Shown piece after piece: positions 20,601-28,052 of a stretch of DNA of 52,064 bases. The stretch's first letter is position 1; every line of letters starts with the position of its first letter. Under the pieces are notes generated by a model. The model searched no databases, was not told the origin of the DNA, and saw nothing but the letters and a program-made list of their open reading frames with translations. The position numbers and the translations under genes are program-made. The DNA is from a virus, in IMG/VR virus record IMGVR_UViG_3300025543_000039, positions 1 to 52,064 of that record. The stretch is one strand, 5' to 3'.

Positions 20601-21604
20601 TTAAAGGTCAACGGCAAGAAGGTTTTGAAGCTATGCACCGTTTATCTGGAGCGTTAACTATGGCTGCAGTTTTTGGTGGGGTTACTTCCTTCCCAATGTA
20701 CAGCCTAGTTTGTTCCGCAATAGACTTAGTGTTAAATGACCTTAGCGGTGATGATGACGAAGACAAGCAAAAACGCATAGCAAACAATCCATACACTGCA
20801 TATAACTCTGATCTTAGGTTTAGATATGAATTTTTACCTCGCATGTTTGGGGATATAAAGATAACTGGGCTTGACGGTAAAAAAAGAACTTTAGCGGCTG
20901 TGCTGGAAAAAGGTGCTATATCCGAACTTGGAGACTTTAACATTGGTTCTCGTACTACTTACGATGGTATGTGGTTCCGTGATGCACGATCTGGTAACAC
21001 TACCCAAGAAACTGTAGTTAATTATTTAGTGGCTAACTTAGGACCCGGCGTATCCTCAGGGCTTAGTATGACTAAAGCGGTAGACGATTTCTCTGACGGT
21101 AAGATAGCTAGGGGTTTAGAGCGTATTTTACCCGCCCTGTTTAAAAACCCAGTAACTGCTTACCGCTTAGGAACGGAAGGAGCTAAAACTCCGGGTGGGG
21201 ATTTAATTATGAGTAAAGATGAGTTTTCTTCGTTTAGCTTGGCAATGCAATCTTTGGGTTTCCAAAGTACACAGCTGGCTAGATACCAAGAAAATAAGTA
21301 CAAGCTACAACAAGAAACAATAGCTGCAGGAAAAACTCGTAGTGAGATTCTTGGCAAGCTCAGTGATTCTTTGCTAGGTGAAGACTCTAGTGATGCTGAT
21401 ATAGAACGTGTATTTAACCGTATAGAAAAATTTAACAATAGATTTGCGGCATTGCCACACCTTCGTATTAACGCAGATACGATTGGGCGCGTGTTGGATA
21501 GTGCAGCTGATAGGGAAATGTATAAGTTTAACGGTATGTTTATACGTAAAGAAGATCTTCCTTATCTTATTGATATACGTGAGGCTGCTAGTAGACAGAA
21601 ATAA
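14645..21604 (+). CDS. Giant polyvalent (PLxRFG-type) virion protein with HExxH metallopeptidase-like site
   Basis: 2319 residues, the largest gene. The N-terminal domain (about 1-45) has F-R-S-Q-Y-P-Q-Y-D-A-V-P-D-Q-K-L and Y-Y-S-E-M-P-E-K-E-F-Y, the signature of large polyvalent phage proteins. A hydrophobic Gly/Ala region (about 205-360) is followed by low-complexity Pro/Gln/Thr linkers with tandem repeats. A putative zinc site H-E-A-L-H lies at 1146-1150. The C-terminus has G-R-T-V-G-Q-F-K-M-Y-A-V and a hydrophobic pair (about 2000-2040), matching the PLxRFG domain. It is probably ejected with the DNA and may act in cell-envelope crossing or host takeover. No RNA polymerase motifs were recognised. 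Confidence 0.75.
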   Translation: MDLKTFRSQYPQYDAVPDQKLAEGLYKKYYSEMPEKEFYGKIGFDPTSTGETELDKAPEKGMFERLGNFLTEPLPVSDTDKLIAGSLKKGFNQLAQVPAATELAELSQLQNAREVEYGKNLENAPADVRARHEETAKRLSQLQQEAALAGVERKQIESEYGVNPLAKKLSDVSQDKKYQEADFFGKAKQYGEALIDNAGDIPGYIGTLGLESLPSSTAAIAAAMLTRFLPGGSSKTLAATAAGGSSAFMEFGSNYADLREKGMGHEEAWEKAAVKSGVIGLMDAVAFGSAGKAAADIMDKVGKGAALAAAKQTAKGSTQQGLLGAAGEGGGAATIGEDVDPISMGAEFAGEFFLAPVDAAGAYNEYKQGAAPQLGKTTEQTQVAPPQQEMVTDTAPGIEVSYPKTEPAQVAQQVPPEQESAIQQRALELRQANGYPVEMALSVARKEYMEGDLNADAANIGADTGRIEPSLPMSSEGMLPPEGATAPNISGLGTPLGNTEQAIVGETTERPALAEIPTLTDIVPPNTYAELPPEYKEEVIQGARQMWEAGEANLPMAKAWNSLPSWKRDMFAEEVYANYDEMVGNGEVFRAAIDKVVEAKKPEVVTPTPTTPKKVVDLNNMGAGITDSMYDMLWDKVKTGDTKEAGQESMVLQAAKSLRQQGAITNKDDFISLAKELTDKTSGKSGKEYQNTIRDVLTEFAPKQQAAPTSATLTPDSATLTPDSATQLQQQAVPAPVAQAQLNFDAAETAVAEATTPEEKKAATAQRNVARQELKKVETTAPKTKPAAPIETAAPIETAAPIETAAPIETSAPIETTTPKTEIKSRTPFENFDQAYAQGLSKGFRVNSDLVETADYADWLGSLTPEQKKIIAPSFTKADNPFLNAGSSEIAETKAKFEKLLATSEPKVETRGRPKIDLTPEQRAYKEAEREVNQAEAIKAARAVDKIVKFLSGETTTSKRKSSESEKVLLQGERNVRREYLYELNKYATDPAYRTKPTSGGKAKDFLANSDKISLKERADLKARLEFEKTRAPKPSRAEGKTTDKAVKAFYKFTNAEQAINYIIRNGTPFERSLANRLKPFLSGVTLSIAATQEDTPAAIKDLLADASGVYSSSRYGDKNYRMIVLRGENFDDASLQGVNNTVFLHEALHAATEAKIDQWQQLTNEGKPVSPELQTIVGELFATMATAQEAYEMLKASGQPISPNLQHKFQSLDITNDPKEFVAYGMSDPDVQEFLLNAQGGARKDQAGGFWGNLFNRFVDNLRRAFNMDKTHQSALQDLMLITEGLLQEQQYDPVRSVNTVLNNKQVKIDKNLEKVNLSPDRKNIVDAVEENTVAGHTYDDFNDLLKARFDAMGNGFIAKTLPTLQTADIIRWQGDAIPALKDIDTLVEKMVGARMNMEQAYAKKAEKFAKFVRKVGRKKVLLSDAMHLARLNSVSPSTFKDRADALATDKRIVQLNKLLANPTTTQDEIPAINRKLTIRKNEINNTFKAWEALSSLEGGQDMYRMVRQFYKDANVLTRTLLDERIERLGMEGSIDDPSTPKGKLMASIRRMYEDSDIKGIEEYFPFMRYGNFWLRVNGPTGKEFYMFESGTERNAWLNKRAKQLGVDPKTNTSMFDAGDNIAALRNKYGKESKMLVDMFETIDNQMDKPGVDKDALKDALYQTYLMTLPEESYRKQFLHAENVTGFSADVLRNFTTSASRIAAQSSKLAYGDRISSEVDRARNTLEGMPAIQKSKLGLFVDEMQIRVEEELNPPQENKVATKINQFAYYSLLTGVASAITQTTALPMLVMPVLNQKYGYGTSAAKFAKYVSLWKSVGVTREDASGEVNYVAPTMGESSIVRNNPLLRRAFQEAVDRGLTTLTNSSVLTNNRSTPDSASSNAFSSAAKTTGVIMSSLFTGAERMTREMAYLMTFELAYAKTKDFDASVQEAVNTVQELLGRYDNFNRPRVLRNTLGRTVGQFKMYAVNITSFFIRNAYAMNKIAFKGQRQEGFEAMHRLSGALTMAAVFGGVTSFPMYSLVCSAIDLVLNDLSGDDDEDKQKRIANNPYTAYNSDLRFRYEFLPRMFGDIKITGLDGKKRTLAAVLEKGAISELGDFNIGSRTTYDGMWFRDARSGNTTQETVVNYLVANLGPGVSSGLSMTKAVDDFSDGKIARGLERILPALFKNPVTAYRLGTEGAKTPGGDLIMSKDEFSSFSLAMQSLGFQSTQLARYQENKYKLQQETIAAGKTRSEILGKLSDSLLGEDSSDADIERVFNRIEKFNNRFAALPHLRINADTIGRVLDSAADREMYKFNGMFIRKEDLPYLIDIREAASRQK
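16772..16823 (+). repeat. 21-bp coding tandem repeat in the giant gene
   Basis: The unit AGCGCGACACTTACTCCTGA plus C is present twice in a row (16772-16792 and 16793-16813), then a partial third copy. It encodes the heptad S-A-T-L-T-P-D in a linker. Confidence 0.85.
17003..17092 (+). repeat. 18-bp coding tandem repeat (about five copies) in the giant gene
   Basis: The hexapeptide A-P-I-E-T-A is encoded about five times with near-identical 18-bp units. It forms an extended flexible linker. Copy number is likely variable between relatives through slippage. Confidence 0.85.
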
Positions 21605-21630
21605 AAAAACCCCCACTAACTAAGTGGGGG
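21603..21630 (-). terminator. Rho-independent terminator of the early (- strand) operon
   Basis: Read on the - strand, a stem CCCCCAC/GTGGGGG (21630-21610, loop of 7) is followed at once by seven T residues (21609-21603). It lies after the last early gene and, on the + strand, just after the giant late gene. On the + strand it has no T-run, so it works best on leftward transcripts; the two operons converge here. Confidence 0.85.
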
Positions 21631-21681
21631 TAATAGGAGATACAACAAGGAGAAAATCAAGAAAGTAAGATTAGTATACTA

Positions 21682-21876
21682 CTAAACACGCCAGATGCGT
21701 ATACCTCTTACACCTTCTTCTATAACTACTCGCATAACAATAGTAATTTTTTGCTTCTTAGTAATAGTTTGAATAGTTTTTTTAGCTTTGCTGCAATCTA
21801 TGCAGGGTATGAAAAACGAATACCCCACACGAAACTTACTCCATTTGATGTTATACGTCAGTGTTTCGATTCTCAT
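21682..21876 (-). CDS. Small conserved protein downstream of primase, unknown function
   Basis: 64 residues, basic, with a C-x-x-C pair (I-P-C-I-D-C) and a C-terminal G-V-R-G-I-R-I-W-R-V motif. It overlaps the end of the primase gene by 26 nt and is the last gene before the terminator. The C-terminal motif recurs in small proteins near phage replication genes. The pair of cysteines could bind metal, but no function is assigned. Confidence 0.65.
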   Translation of the reverse strand: MRIETLTYNIKWSKFRVGYSFFIPCIDCSKAKKTIQTITKKQKITIVMRVVIEEGVRGIRIWRV

Positions 21877-24724
21877 CGTCTAGTTCCGATACAACTAAAC
21901 CATCCATATCAATAAACCCGGGGTTGGAGCAGTCAAACTGCAGGGTGTGCACCGCAGGGGATGTAATCTTCATACCCTTAGACATACGCTTGTTGGGGCT
22001 ACCAACAATAAACCCACGATTTTTTAACTCCCGTAAGGCATCTTTGTAATTTATCTGACGCTCTACGCAGTCGGACTTGAACCTACTGGTAACTAAAAAC
22101 ATCTGCTTAGTGTCAGGCTCATAACGTATAAGCAGTTCCCCACGAGGCTCAAGAGTCGGCATAGATGCTACGGTGCTACGCTTGTCAATGTCTGCTTTTA
22201 CTACAAGGATGTTTTGCATGTGGCGATTAATGTAGTCACCGATTACTACTGTTGCATCTTCCGCAGGGGTTCTAATTTCTTCCCTCATACCCTGAATGGT
22301 CTTGCAACAAAATGCGTACACAGCCTTCATGTCATAAGAAGCTAAATCTAACTTGTTAGCAATTAACCCCCCAGTAATATTACATGCAGCAACCGCTGAC
22401 CAAAACCGCTCAGGAGGAGTAAGTTTAAGCTCTTGGTCGATCTTAGCTTGGATATGCATTACTGTTTCAATCGCTTGTTCTGTATTGCTCACCAACCATT
22501 TAATGTAGATCTCACCTGCATGACCGTAGTTTTCCTTGAGCTGTCTATCAAAAAAACGTTTACCGTCTTCTGTAGAAATAAGGTTGTTAGGGGCAATCTC
22601 GTACTCAAACAGACGTAGCATCTCTGCATTACCCCCAGCCTTTGCACTAGCCAGCTTTTCGTAGAACGATGCGTTAGCACTAGCGAGTGACATAGTTTGC
22701 CAAGTAGTTGAGTTGTCACGTAGTCTATTGCTTGAACCCTCCATACGATCACGTCCACGACCTTGAGACATACTATAAGCTAACGACGAAAATTCTTCAG
22801 GAGTCATATTCGTTATTTCGTCAACAGTGCAAGGTAAGTTATTCATTACCCCCAACCTTTGCATCTTAGCCATTCTTGTATCGTCCCAGTTAGAACCTAA
22901 AGCCTCTGGATGTCCATATACGCTATTACACATAAACAATGTAGTGGACTTACCTGTACCGCCCAACTTATAGATCACATTAATAATCGCTCCTTTAAGC
23001 CCAGTAAACTTAAATAAAGGTGCACCAAAGGCAGTTAATGCAGCAAATGCATGGGCTTCCATACCGGGCTTGGAGTACAGATTAAATACTTCTTTCCACT
23101 TAGCAAAGTCCCCAACAGGGCCAACGTACTGTGATATTGCTTTAGTAACAGATGATGGAGGACTCCCAAATATACCTTCCTTGCTAATTTCTTTATCCCC
23201 AAGTATAAACTTAGTGTTGTTCTCTACCCAACCAAATTGAGTTCTCATGATTTCTACCTTCTTAGAATACTGTAAATTTTTAACGAACAAGTTAACAAAT
23301 GTGGCTAGATGATTCATCTGTACGGGAGTACCTGCCACACCATTTTTAGCTAATACTTTGCGTAACTCTTCTTTAACAGCTACGATAGCTTGTGGTACTA
23401 CAAATTCAACAACACCGTCCATAGGTAAATGCAGTCTAAGTAAATTGACATGCCCTAAGTCTGGGTCGTGCATACGTTTAACTACGTATATAGCATGTTC
23501 GTATACGCAGTATGGTTCGGCTTCTTCTCCGTTGGGCGGTAAATACACTGCACCGTTAGGACCTTTTTGGTAAGGTTTTGGGTACGCAGGTATCTTATAT
23601 TCCGGTGCAGCATCATCAACAATGTTTAAGTCATCCTCCTCCGGAACCTCTACTTCTACCTCGTATGCTTCTTGCTCTTCTTCAACTACTTCCTTACTCA
23701 GAGCAATCGGTCCGGGTATCTTTCCTTGCCACTTACAACCCTTACATCCACCGGGATTATGTTTTTCAAATGTTGCGCAACGATGTGGTCCTGCTTCTGC
23801 TCCCCCCTGTGTAGCTTTACGTTCTGTTGCAATTGGTTCATAGTCAGGATGTTGGCTAGACATCATGTGAATAGCTTTGTCCCTGTCTACGCACTGGTTA
23901 GCTACAGTTAGTGACGACCACCAGAGTGGCTCAGGTATATCTGCTTGGTTTGCAAATGCGTGGTTAAGTTGTTGGCATCCATTCTCTCCAAGAATCATAA
24001 TGTTCTTAAACTTCTGAATGGTGTTACCTGCAAGTGATTGCGTTAAAGCGTTAAGTCCTGTTTCTTTTATTAGTGGTACGGTGTTAAAAATTGATAATGC
24101 GGGTGTATCTTTTACCCCAAGCAGTTTAACGAAGGCATCAAATTCAATTGGTTGCCCAACAGTCAATACAGATACTTCACTAGCTGGGTTATCCTTAAAG
24201 TTAAGAGTGTTAGGTATGCGTAAAATTCTAGCAACCTCAAATACATTTGCATCAACTAAAAAGTTATGTATCTTACAAAGTTCATTTACCCTAGCCGCAA
24301 CAGGCTCCCATTGCTTTCTGTCTACTGGCTCTGTAAAAGCCCAATACACATGCAAACCACGCCCCGAGTTGACGATGATTGGTTTAGGTAGCCCAATCAG
24401 TTTGCAGAATTCTTGTAGTTTAGTAAGACCTTCAGATTGAGTTGCATACCCTGAACCGTCTGCTGCCTTGGCTTCCCCACAATCAATATCCAACCACATA
24501 CTTTTAAGTGCTAATACGTTAGCCTTAGTACGTGACTTATCTGTTGCGTACTTAGCGCATCCAAAAAATACATTGCGCTCTTCTTGCATAAACTTCTGTG
24601 CGATATCATCAAGTTCTTGTCGTGTTTGTACTAACTCCTGTCTAATGGATTTACCTTTAATGCCAACTACAGCGAACCACCCATTGTCAGGCAGTACAGC
24701 GTCGAGGAGGTCAAAATTATCCAT
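21851..24724 (-). CDS. Bifunctional archaeo-eukaryotic-type primase / DUF927-type helicase
   Basis: 957 residues. The primase domain carries the AEP motifs: L-D-I-D (78-81), S-G-R-G-L-H-V-Y-W (120-128) and V-F-E-V-A-R-I-L-R-I-P-N-T-L-N-F-K (161-177). A Cys/His patch (H-R-C then G-G-C-K-G-C-K, about 318-335) may bind zinc. An acidic linker precedes a DUF927-like helicase with Walker A L-G-G-T-G-K-S-T (587-594, Lys592). It would make primers and unwind DNA at the fork for the family A polymerase encoded at 29.5 kb. Confidence 0.88.
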   Translation of the reverse strand: MDNFDLLDAVLPDNGWFAVVGIKGKSIRQELVQTRQELDDIAQKFMQEERNVFFGCAKYATDKSRTKANVLALKSMWLDIDCGEAKAADGSGYATQSEGLTKLQEFCKLIGLPKPIIVNSGRGLHVYWAFTEPVDRKQWEPVAARVNELCKIHNFLVDANVFEVARILRIPNTLNFKDNPASEVSVLTVGQPIEFDAFVKLLGVKDTPALSIFNTVPLIKETGLNALTQSLAGNTIQKFKNIMILGENGCQQLNHAFANQADIPEPLWWSSLTVANQCVDRDKAIHMMSSQHPDYEPIATERKATQGGAEAGPHRCATFEKHNPGGCKGCKWQGKIPGPIALSKEVVEEEQEAYEVEVEVPEEDDLNIVDDAAPEYKIPAYPKPYQKGPNGAVYLPPNGEEAEPYCVYEHAIYVVKRMHDPDLGHVNLLRLHLPMDGVVEFVVPQAIVAVKEELRKVLAKNGVAGTPVQMNHLATFVNLFVKNLQYSKKVEIMRTQFGWVENNTKFILGDKEISKEGIFGSPPSSVTKAISQYVGPVGDFAKWKEVFNLYSKPGMEAHAFAALTAFGAPLFKFTGLKGAIINVIYKLGGTGKSTTLFMCNSVYGHPEALGSNWDDTRMAKMQRLGVMNNLPCTVDEITNMTPEEFSSLAYSMSQGRGRDRMEGSSNRLRDNSTTWQTMSLASANASFYEKLASAKAGGNAEMLRLFEYEIAPNNLISTEDGKRFFDRQLKENYGHAGEIYIKWLVSNTEQAIETVMHIQAKIDQELKLTPPERFWSAVAACNITGGLIANKLDLASYDMKAVYAFCCKTIQGMREEIRTPAEDATVVIGDYINRHMQNILVVKADIDKRSTVASMPTLEPRGELLIRYEPDTKQMFLVTSRFKSDCVERQINYKDALRELKNRGFIVGSPNKRMSKGMKITSPAVHTLQFDCSNPGFIDMDGLVVSELDDENRNTDV

Positions 24725-24744
24725 CTGTTTATTCCAGAGACGAG

Positions 24745-24767
24745 TAGGCTGGGGGCAAGCCCCCTAC
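24745..24767 (-). other. GC-rich hairpin in the leader before the primase gene
   Basis: GTAG...CTAC and GGGGG/CCCCC form a strong stem around a CAAG loop in the 58-bp gap between the HTH gene and the primase start. It has no T-run. It could slow transcription or translation between the small regulator and the large primase. Confidence 0.45.
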
Positions 24768-24782
24768 AGTCCATACCCAGTG

Positions 24783-25013
24783 TTATTTAAGTTTCTTTAG
24801 AAACTCTGTGATTGCGGAAGCATATTGCGCTTGGGGTAAGTGCTGCCCAACAAACCAGTTGTATATCGTCATGCGACTAACACCAAACTGCGATGAAATA
24901 TACGTTACTGGAATGTTGCGGGCTATGCACTTCCTACCAAGAGCTACGCCAAGATGACTACGATCTGCCTTCTTGTTCCGTTCAACAAGCATTGAACTGT
25001 ATCCATAGCTCAT
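24783..25013 (-). CDS. Small helix-turn-helix DNA-binding protein (Cro/CI-like)
   Basis: 76 residues. The region 24-60 fits an HTH_3-type domain: an R-K-C-I-A-R-N-I-P helix, then I-S-S-Q-F-G-V-S-R-M-T-I-Y-N-W as turn and recognition helix. The first 23 residues are charged. The size fits a Cro-type repressor. It lies between the SSB-like gene and the primase. One of several candidates for reading the repeated operator sites at 37-45 kb; that link is not shown by the sequence. Confidence 0.75.
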   Translation of the reverse strand: MSYGYSSMLVERNKKADRSHLGVALGRKCIARNIPVTYISSQFGVSRMTIYNWFVGQHLPQAQYASAITEFLKKLK

Positions 25014-25019
25014 AATTGT

Positions 25020-25910
25020 TTACGCATCGCTCCATGCATTGATTACAGACGCCAAGTCTGATTTGCCCGCAGGTGCAGGGGTGTCTGCTTTCTTACTTGC
25101 ACGTTTAACTGGCTCGTCAATCGCCTCTTCTTCTGCCACAAATGCAGCTTCAACTAATGGCGTACCTTCTAATACTAGAGGTTTTCTTACTCCATCTGCT
25201 TGAGCAACGGTCATAGTGATTGCATTCTTGGCTTCTATTGATTCCCCAGCCTTCTTTGCAATTTCCCATTCTTCCTGATTGATATGACGTAATGGAGAGA
25301 AAAGTAGCTTAGCGGTATCGCTATCCAAGTCCATACTTATCTGAGTGATAATCTGGTCGATGTTACGCCCGTTACCTGCTATGTATTTTGTGTAGCTTTC
25401 AAACGGGTGTAAGTTACCTTCACCCTTACCAAAAATTGTGGTAGCTGGAAGTGCTATTTGGTATACGTCACCAGAGGTATCACCCTCTAACACAACTGCA
25501 ATGCGACGTTGATAACGGCAAGCACGACTATTACCATCACCAGATCCTGCAATATTTTGTGGGCATGTTGCACAAGAAGTACTTTGCTTATCCTTTACGC
25601 CCGCATCAGGTGCATCACCATCATTTGCCCAGCAGGTTGGAGGTACGATTTCATCGGGGTTGTATTTTCCTGCGTAGTAAACTCTTGATACGTTCTTACG
25701 TGCGTTAACAATAATTACGTTCAGTACACGATCAGTTAACTTACCTACTTCCTTACCACCAACTTGTTTACGAAAGACGCCACCACGAATAGAAATACGC
25801 TTAGCACCTGAATTTATATTGCCTGCTAAAGATTTAGTAAGATCGTTAAGACCTTCAGCACCACGCAAAAACTCGGGTACTTCTTGCGAGAAAATTGATA
25901 CGTTACTCAT
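25020..25910 (-). CDS. Probable single-stranded DNA-binding protein with Cys4 cluster
   Basis: 296 residues. Four cysteines (93, 113, 116, 131) in a C-x19-C-x2-C-x14-C layout suggest a zinc site inside a beta-rich core with A-C-R-Y-Q-R-R-I-A-V-V-L and D-V-Y-Q-I-A-L-P-A. The C-terminal region is Lys/Ala/Pro-rich and ends with a short tail carrying two acidic-type residues near the end (W-S-D-A), in the manner of SSB tails. Position with primase, helicase and polymerase supports replication function. The assignment rests on pattern and context, so moderate. Confidence 0.6.
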   Translation of the reverse strand: MSNVSIFSQEVPEFLRGAEGLNDLTKSLAGNINSGAKRISIRGGVFRKQVGGKEVGKLTDRVLNVIIVNARKNVSRVYYAGKYNPDEIVPPTCWANDGDAPDAGVKDKQSTSCATCPQNIAGSGDGNSRACRYQRRIAVVLEGDTSGDVYQIALPATTIFGKGEGNLHPFESYTKYIAGNGRNIDQIITQISMDLDSDTAKLLFSPLRHINQEEWEIAKKAGESIEAKNAITMTVAQADGVRKPLVLEGTPLVEAAFVAEEEAIDEPVKRASKKADTPAPAGKSDLASVINAWSDA

Positions 25911-25930
25911 TGTTACTTCTCCTGAAAAAT

Positions 25931-26335
25931 TTAACTTCTTTTAACTACGATTGTGTATTTGCTCTCTGACCACAAACCCGGGGGTAGTAGTTCAGGATGC
26001 TCTTCTAAGAACTGCTTCATATTGCTTTGGTTTAACCGCTGTTGTAGTAGTCCAAACGCATCGTGCTCTTTAATGAACTCGAACATCGAACCCCAATCAT
26101 TTGTGTTGAAATTAGTTGTAACCCTACGAATGATTGTCCCGTGCCCCGTGCGCATACTAGACACATCTAAACCTTTACATATATCTAGTAGCTCTTTTGA
26201 TATAGCGTCTAGCTGTTCGTTGAATGATGCAATTTCTTGTTTATGCCTTTCAGCCGCCGCTTCTTTTGCATCACGTATCTTGATGTATATCCTTGCCAAT
26301 TCTTCGGCGGATACTTTGCCTTCTTTTGTTTCCAT
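25931..26335 (-). CDS. Conserved phage protein of the replication cluster, unknown function
   Basis: 134 residues. The N-terminal 60 residues form a coiled coil (E-E-L-A-R-I-Y-I-K-I-R-D, then K-E-L-L-D-I-C-K-G). A G-H-G-T-I-I-R-R-V-T-T-N segment and a conserved-looking L-P-P-G-L end follow. This arrangement is frequent next to phage SSB or recombination genes, but no activity is known to me. It has its own promoter (26361-26388), a sign it may head a sub-operon with the SSB and primase. Confidence 0.7.
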   Translation of the reverse strand: METKEGKVSAEELARIYIKIRDAKEAAAERHKQEIASFNEQLDAISKELLDICKGLDVSSMRTGHGTIIRRVTTNFNTNDWGSMFEFIKEHDAFGLLQQRLNQSNMKQFLEEHPELLPPGLWSESKYTIVVKRS

Positions 26336-26360
26336 TACTTTCTCCTAGCGTGGAATTATT

Positions 26361-26388
26361 ATTATATCTATGTTTTGTACTTTGTCAA
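26361..26388 (-). promoter_or_regulatory. Sigma70-type promoter (leftward) before the SSB-primase sub-operon
   Basis: Leftward reading gives -35 TTGACA (26388-26383), a 16-bp spacer and -10 TATAAT (26366-26361), both hexamers perfect. The -35 overlaps the last codons of the helicase gene. The first gene starts about 26 bp downstream of the -10. No CTAACA-type operator follows, unlike promoters at 40-45 kb. Confidence 0.85.
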
Positions 26389-27758
26389 GAAACCTCTTCA
26401 ATTTCCTGTCGATATAAATCAATTATTTTTACGTGTTCTCCTATCTTACTGTTAAGCATGTTGTATACCCTAGCTTCTACTTCGCTACCTGCTATATGCA
26501 CAATATTCATAGAGTTCTTTTGCCCCGGTCTATTGATACGTGCATTAGCTTGAAGATATGTTTCAACTGAAGTCACAGGTGCATACCAAATAATAGTGTT
26601 AGCTGCGGTTAGTGTAAGACCGTGTGATGCTGCCTGAGGTTGTATGATAAGAACCTTTACGTTATCTGTCTTTTGAAAATCATCAACAATGCTACTACGA
26701 CGATTAACAGGAACCTTCCCATTGATAACTTCGCAAGGTATACGATGCTTAATCAAATAAGTTTTAAGTAGCTCAATCGTATGCGTAAAAGGTACAAACA
26801 CTAGCACTTTATGACTAGCTTCCTGAATTACCTCAAGCACTACCTGTAGCCTATTGGATACATCAAACTCTAGTACCTCTTTGTTGTCTGTGTAGACTGC
26901 ACCTCCAGAAATTTGTAGTAGCTTATTTAGGTTAGTAGCCGCGTTAGCCGAACTAATTTCTTCCCCTGCGGCTTTCATAATCATGTCGTTCTTAAGTGCC
27001 TTGTAATACTTGGCTTGCTGTGGCGTTAGTGGTGCATCGCGTTTAACATCTGTGACATCAGGCAAGTCAAGGCATTGAGCTCTTTCAAACCGTATCGCTG
27101 GTTGTAATGCTGCATGTACTACGGCTTGTGCATTAGGTTTAGGAACCCATCTGAACATACCTACCTTGTACATAACTTGATCTCTAAACTGCCCATAAAA
27201 CTGAGCTATACCTTTGGCGTTAACAAGCTTAGCTAGACCAAATGCATCTACTGGAGATTGTGCTGCTGGAGTACCAGTAAGCATCCACAGGCCCCGTATA
27301 GTTTTGTTCAGGTCACGTAATACTTTCCACCGCTCAGTTGTAGGGTTCTTATACGCCGATGCCTCATCTATAACGATTAAGTCAAACCCACCATTCTTAA
27401 TATCCTCCTTAACAATAGATAGTCCATCAAAATTAATAATCACAAACTCTGCATCACCACTAACAATTTCAGCGCGTTTCTTTTTGCTTCCATAAGCGAT
27501 GTCACAAGTGCGGTGCATAGCAAATTTAAATAGGTCGTTCTGCCATGCTGATTTCATAATTGATAGGGGGCACACCACTAACACCCTACGCACTGCTTTA
27601 ATATTCATAAGGTAGTCAGCTGCCCATATAACAGATGCAGTCTTGCCAGTACCTTGCTCGTTGAAGCAAAATGCTTTTGGTCTTTCCGATAAAAATTCTG
27701 CTGTTACTTTTTGGTGTGCGAATGGTTTAAATTGTCCGGGCCAATTGTAGTCTTTCAT
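26385..27758 (-). CDS. SNF2/Rad54-type superfamily 2 helicase
   Basis: 457 residues. Walker A E-Q-G-T-G-K-T (34-40), motif II D-E-A-S (131-134), motif III L-T-G-T-P (160-164) and, in the second RecA-like domain, a Q-A-N-A-R-I-N-R-P-G-Q motif VI (about 412-422). The length is that of the compact phage versions. Likely remodels or unwinds DNA during replication or recombination. The start overlaps the stop of the upstream small HNH-like gene by 4 nt. Confidence 0.9.
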   Translation of the reverse strand: MKDYNWPGQFKPFAHQKVTAEFLSERPKAFCFNEQGTGKTASVIWAADYLMNIKAVRRVLVVCPLSIMKSAWQNDLFKFAMHRTCDIAYGSKKKRAEIVSGDAEFVIINFDGLSIVKEDIKNGGFDLIVIDEASAYKNPTTERWKVLRDLNKTIRGLWMLTGTPAAQSPVDAFGLAKLVNAKGIAQFYGQFRDQVMYKVGMFRWVPKPNAQAVVHAALQPAIRFERAQCLDLPDVTDVKRDAPLTPQQAKYYKALKNDMIMKAAGEEISSANAATNLNKLLQISGGAVYTDNKEVLEFDVSNRLQVVLEVIQEASHKVLVFVPFTHTIELLKTYLIKHRIPCEVINGKVPVNRRSSIVDDFQKTDNVKVLIIQPQAASHGLTLTAANTIIWYAPVTSVETYLQANARINRPGQKNSMNIVHIAGSEVEARVYNMLNSKIGEHVKIIDLYRQEIEEVS

Positions 27759-28051
27759 TTCTTTTTACGTTCTCGGGTGCTAACTTCTGATACAAGGTTA
27801 CGTTTAGAATCTCTTTTAAACGAACGGTTCTTACCCGCGTCTTCCACACGTAAGCCATCAGTGATTGAACCTCCTTTATCAATAGCTTTAACATGAGCTA
27901 CATCCTTACCATCTCCTTTGCTAACCTTACCCGCTTTTGTTAACTTTGCTCGTGCTTTGTTACGTTCAGCACGTTTCTTTATCTGATCAGGTTTGCCTTG
28001 ATATTCGGCATACTCTTTGTCGTAAGGGCGGGGTTTGTTTACGTACGGCAT
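27755..28051 (-). CDS. HNH endonuclease-like small protein, possibly degenerate
   Basis: 98 residues from the ATG at 28051, which has AAAGGAAATGAT in front; a longer frame exists but would overlap the upstream gene and lacks a site. The protein is very basic: A-R-A-K-L-T-K-A-G-K-V-S-K-G-D-G-K-D-V-A-H-V-K-A. Many phage HNH proteins have D-V-D-H-K at this place, then G-G-S-x-x-x-x-L-R-V and N-R-S-F; here the Asp before His is Ala. Either an HNH nuclease with a changed site or a DNA-binding relic. Confidence 0.55.
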   Translation of the reverse strand: MPYVNKPRPYDKEYAEYQGKPDQIKKRAERNKARAKLTKAGKVSKGDGKDVAHVKAIDKGGSITDGLRVEDAGKNRSFKRDSKRNLVSEVSTRERKKK

Positions 28052-28052
28052 A

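Noticed and set aside
14645-21604. N4-type virion RNA polymerase
   Set aside because: The size invites the idea, but I could not find the catalytic motifs of single-subunit RNA polymerases.
24783-25013. Lysogeny module based on the Cro/CI-like gene
   Set aside because: No integrase, attachment site or divergent repressor pair is visible in the window, so a temperate lifestyle is not supported.
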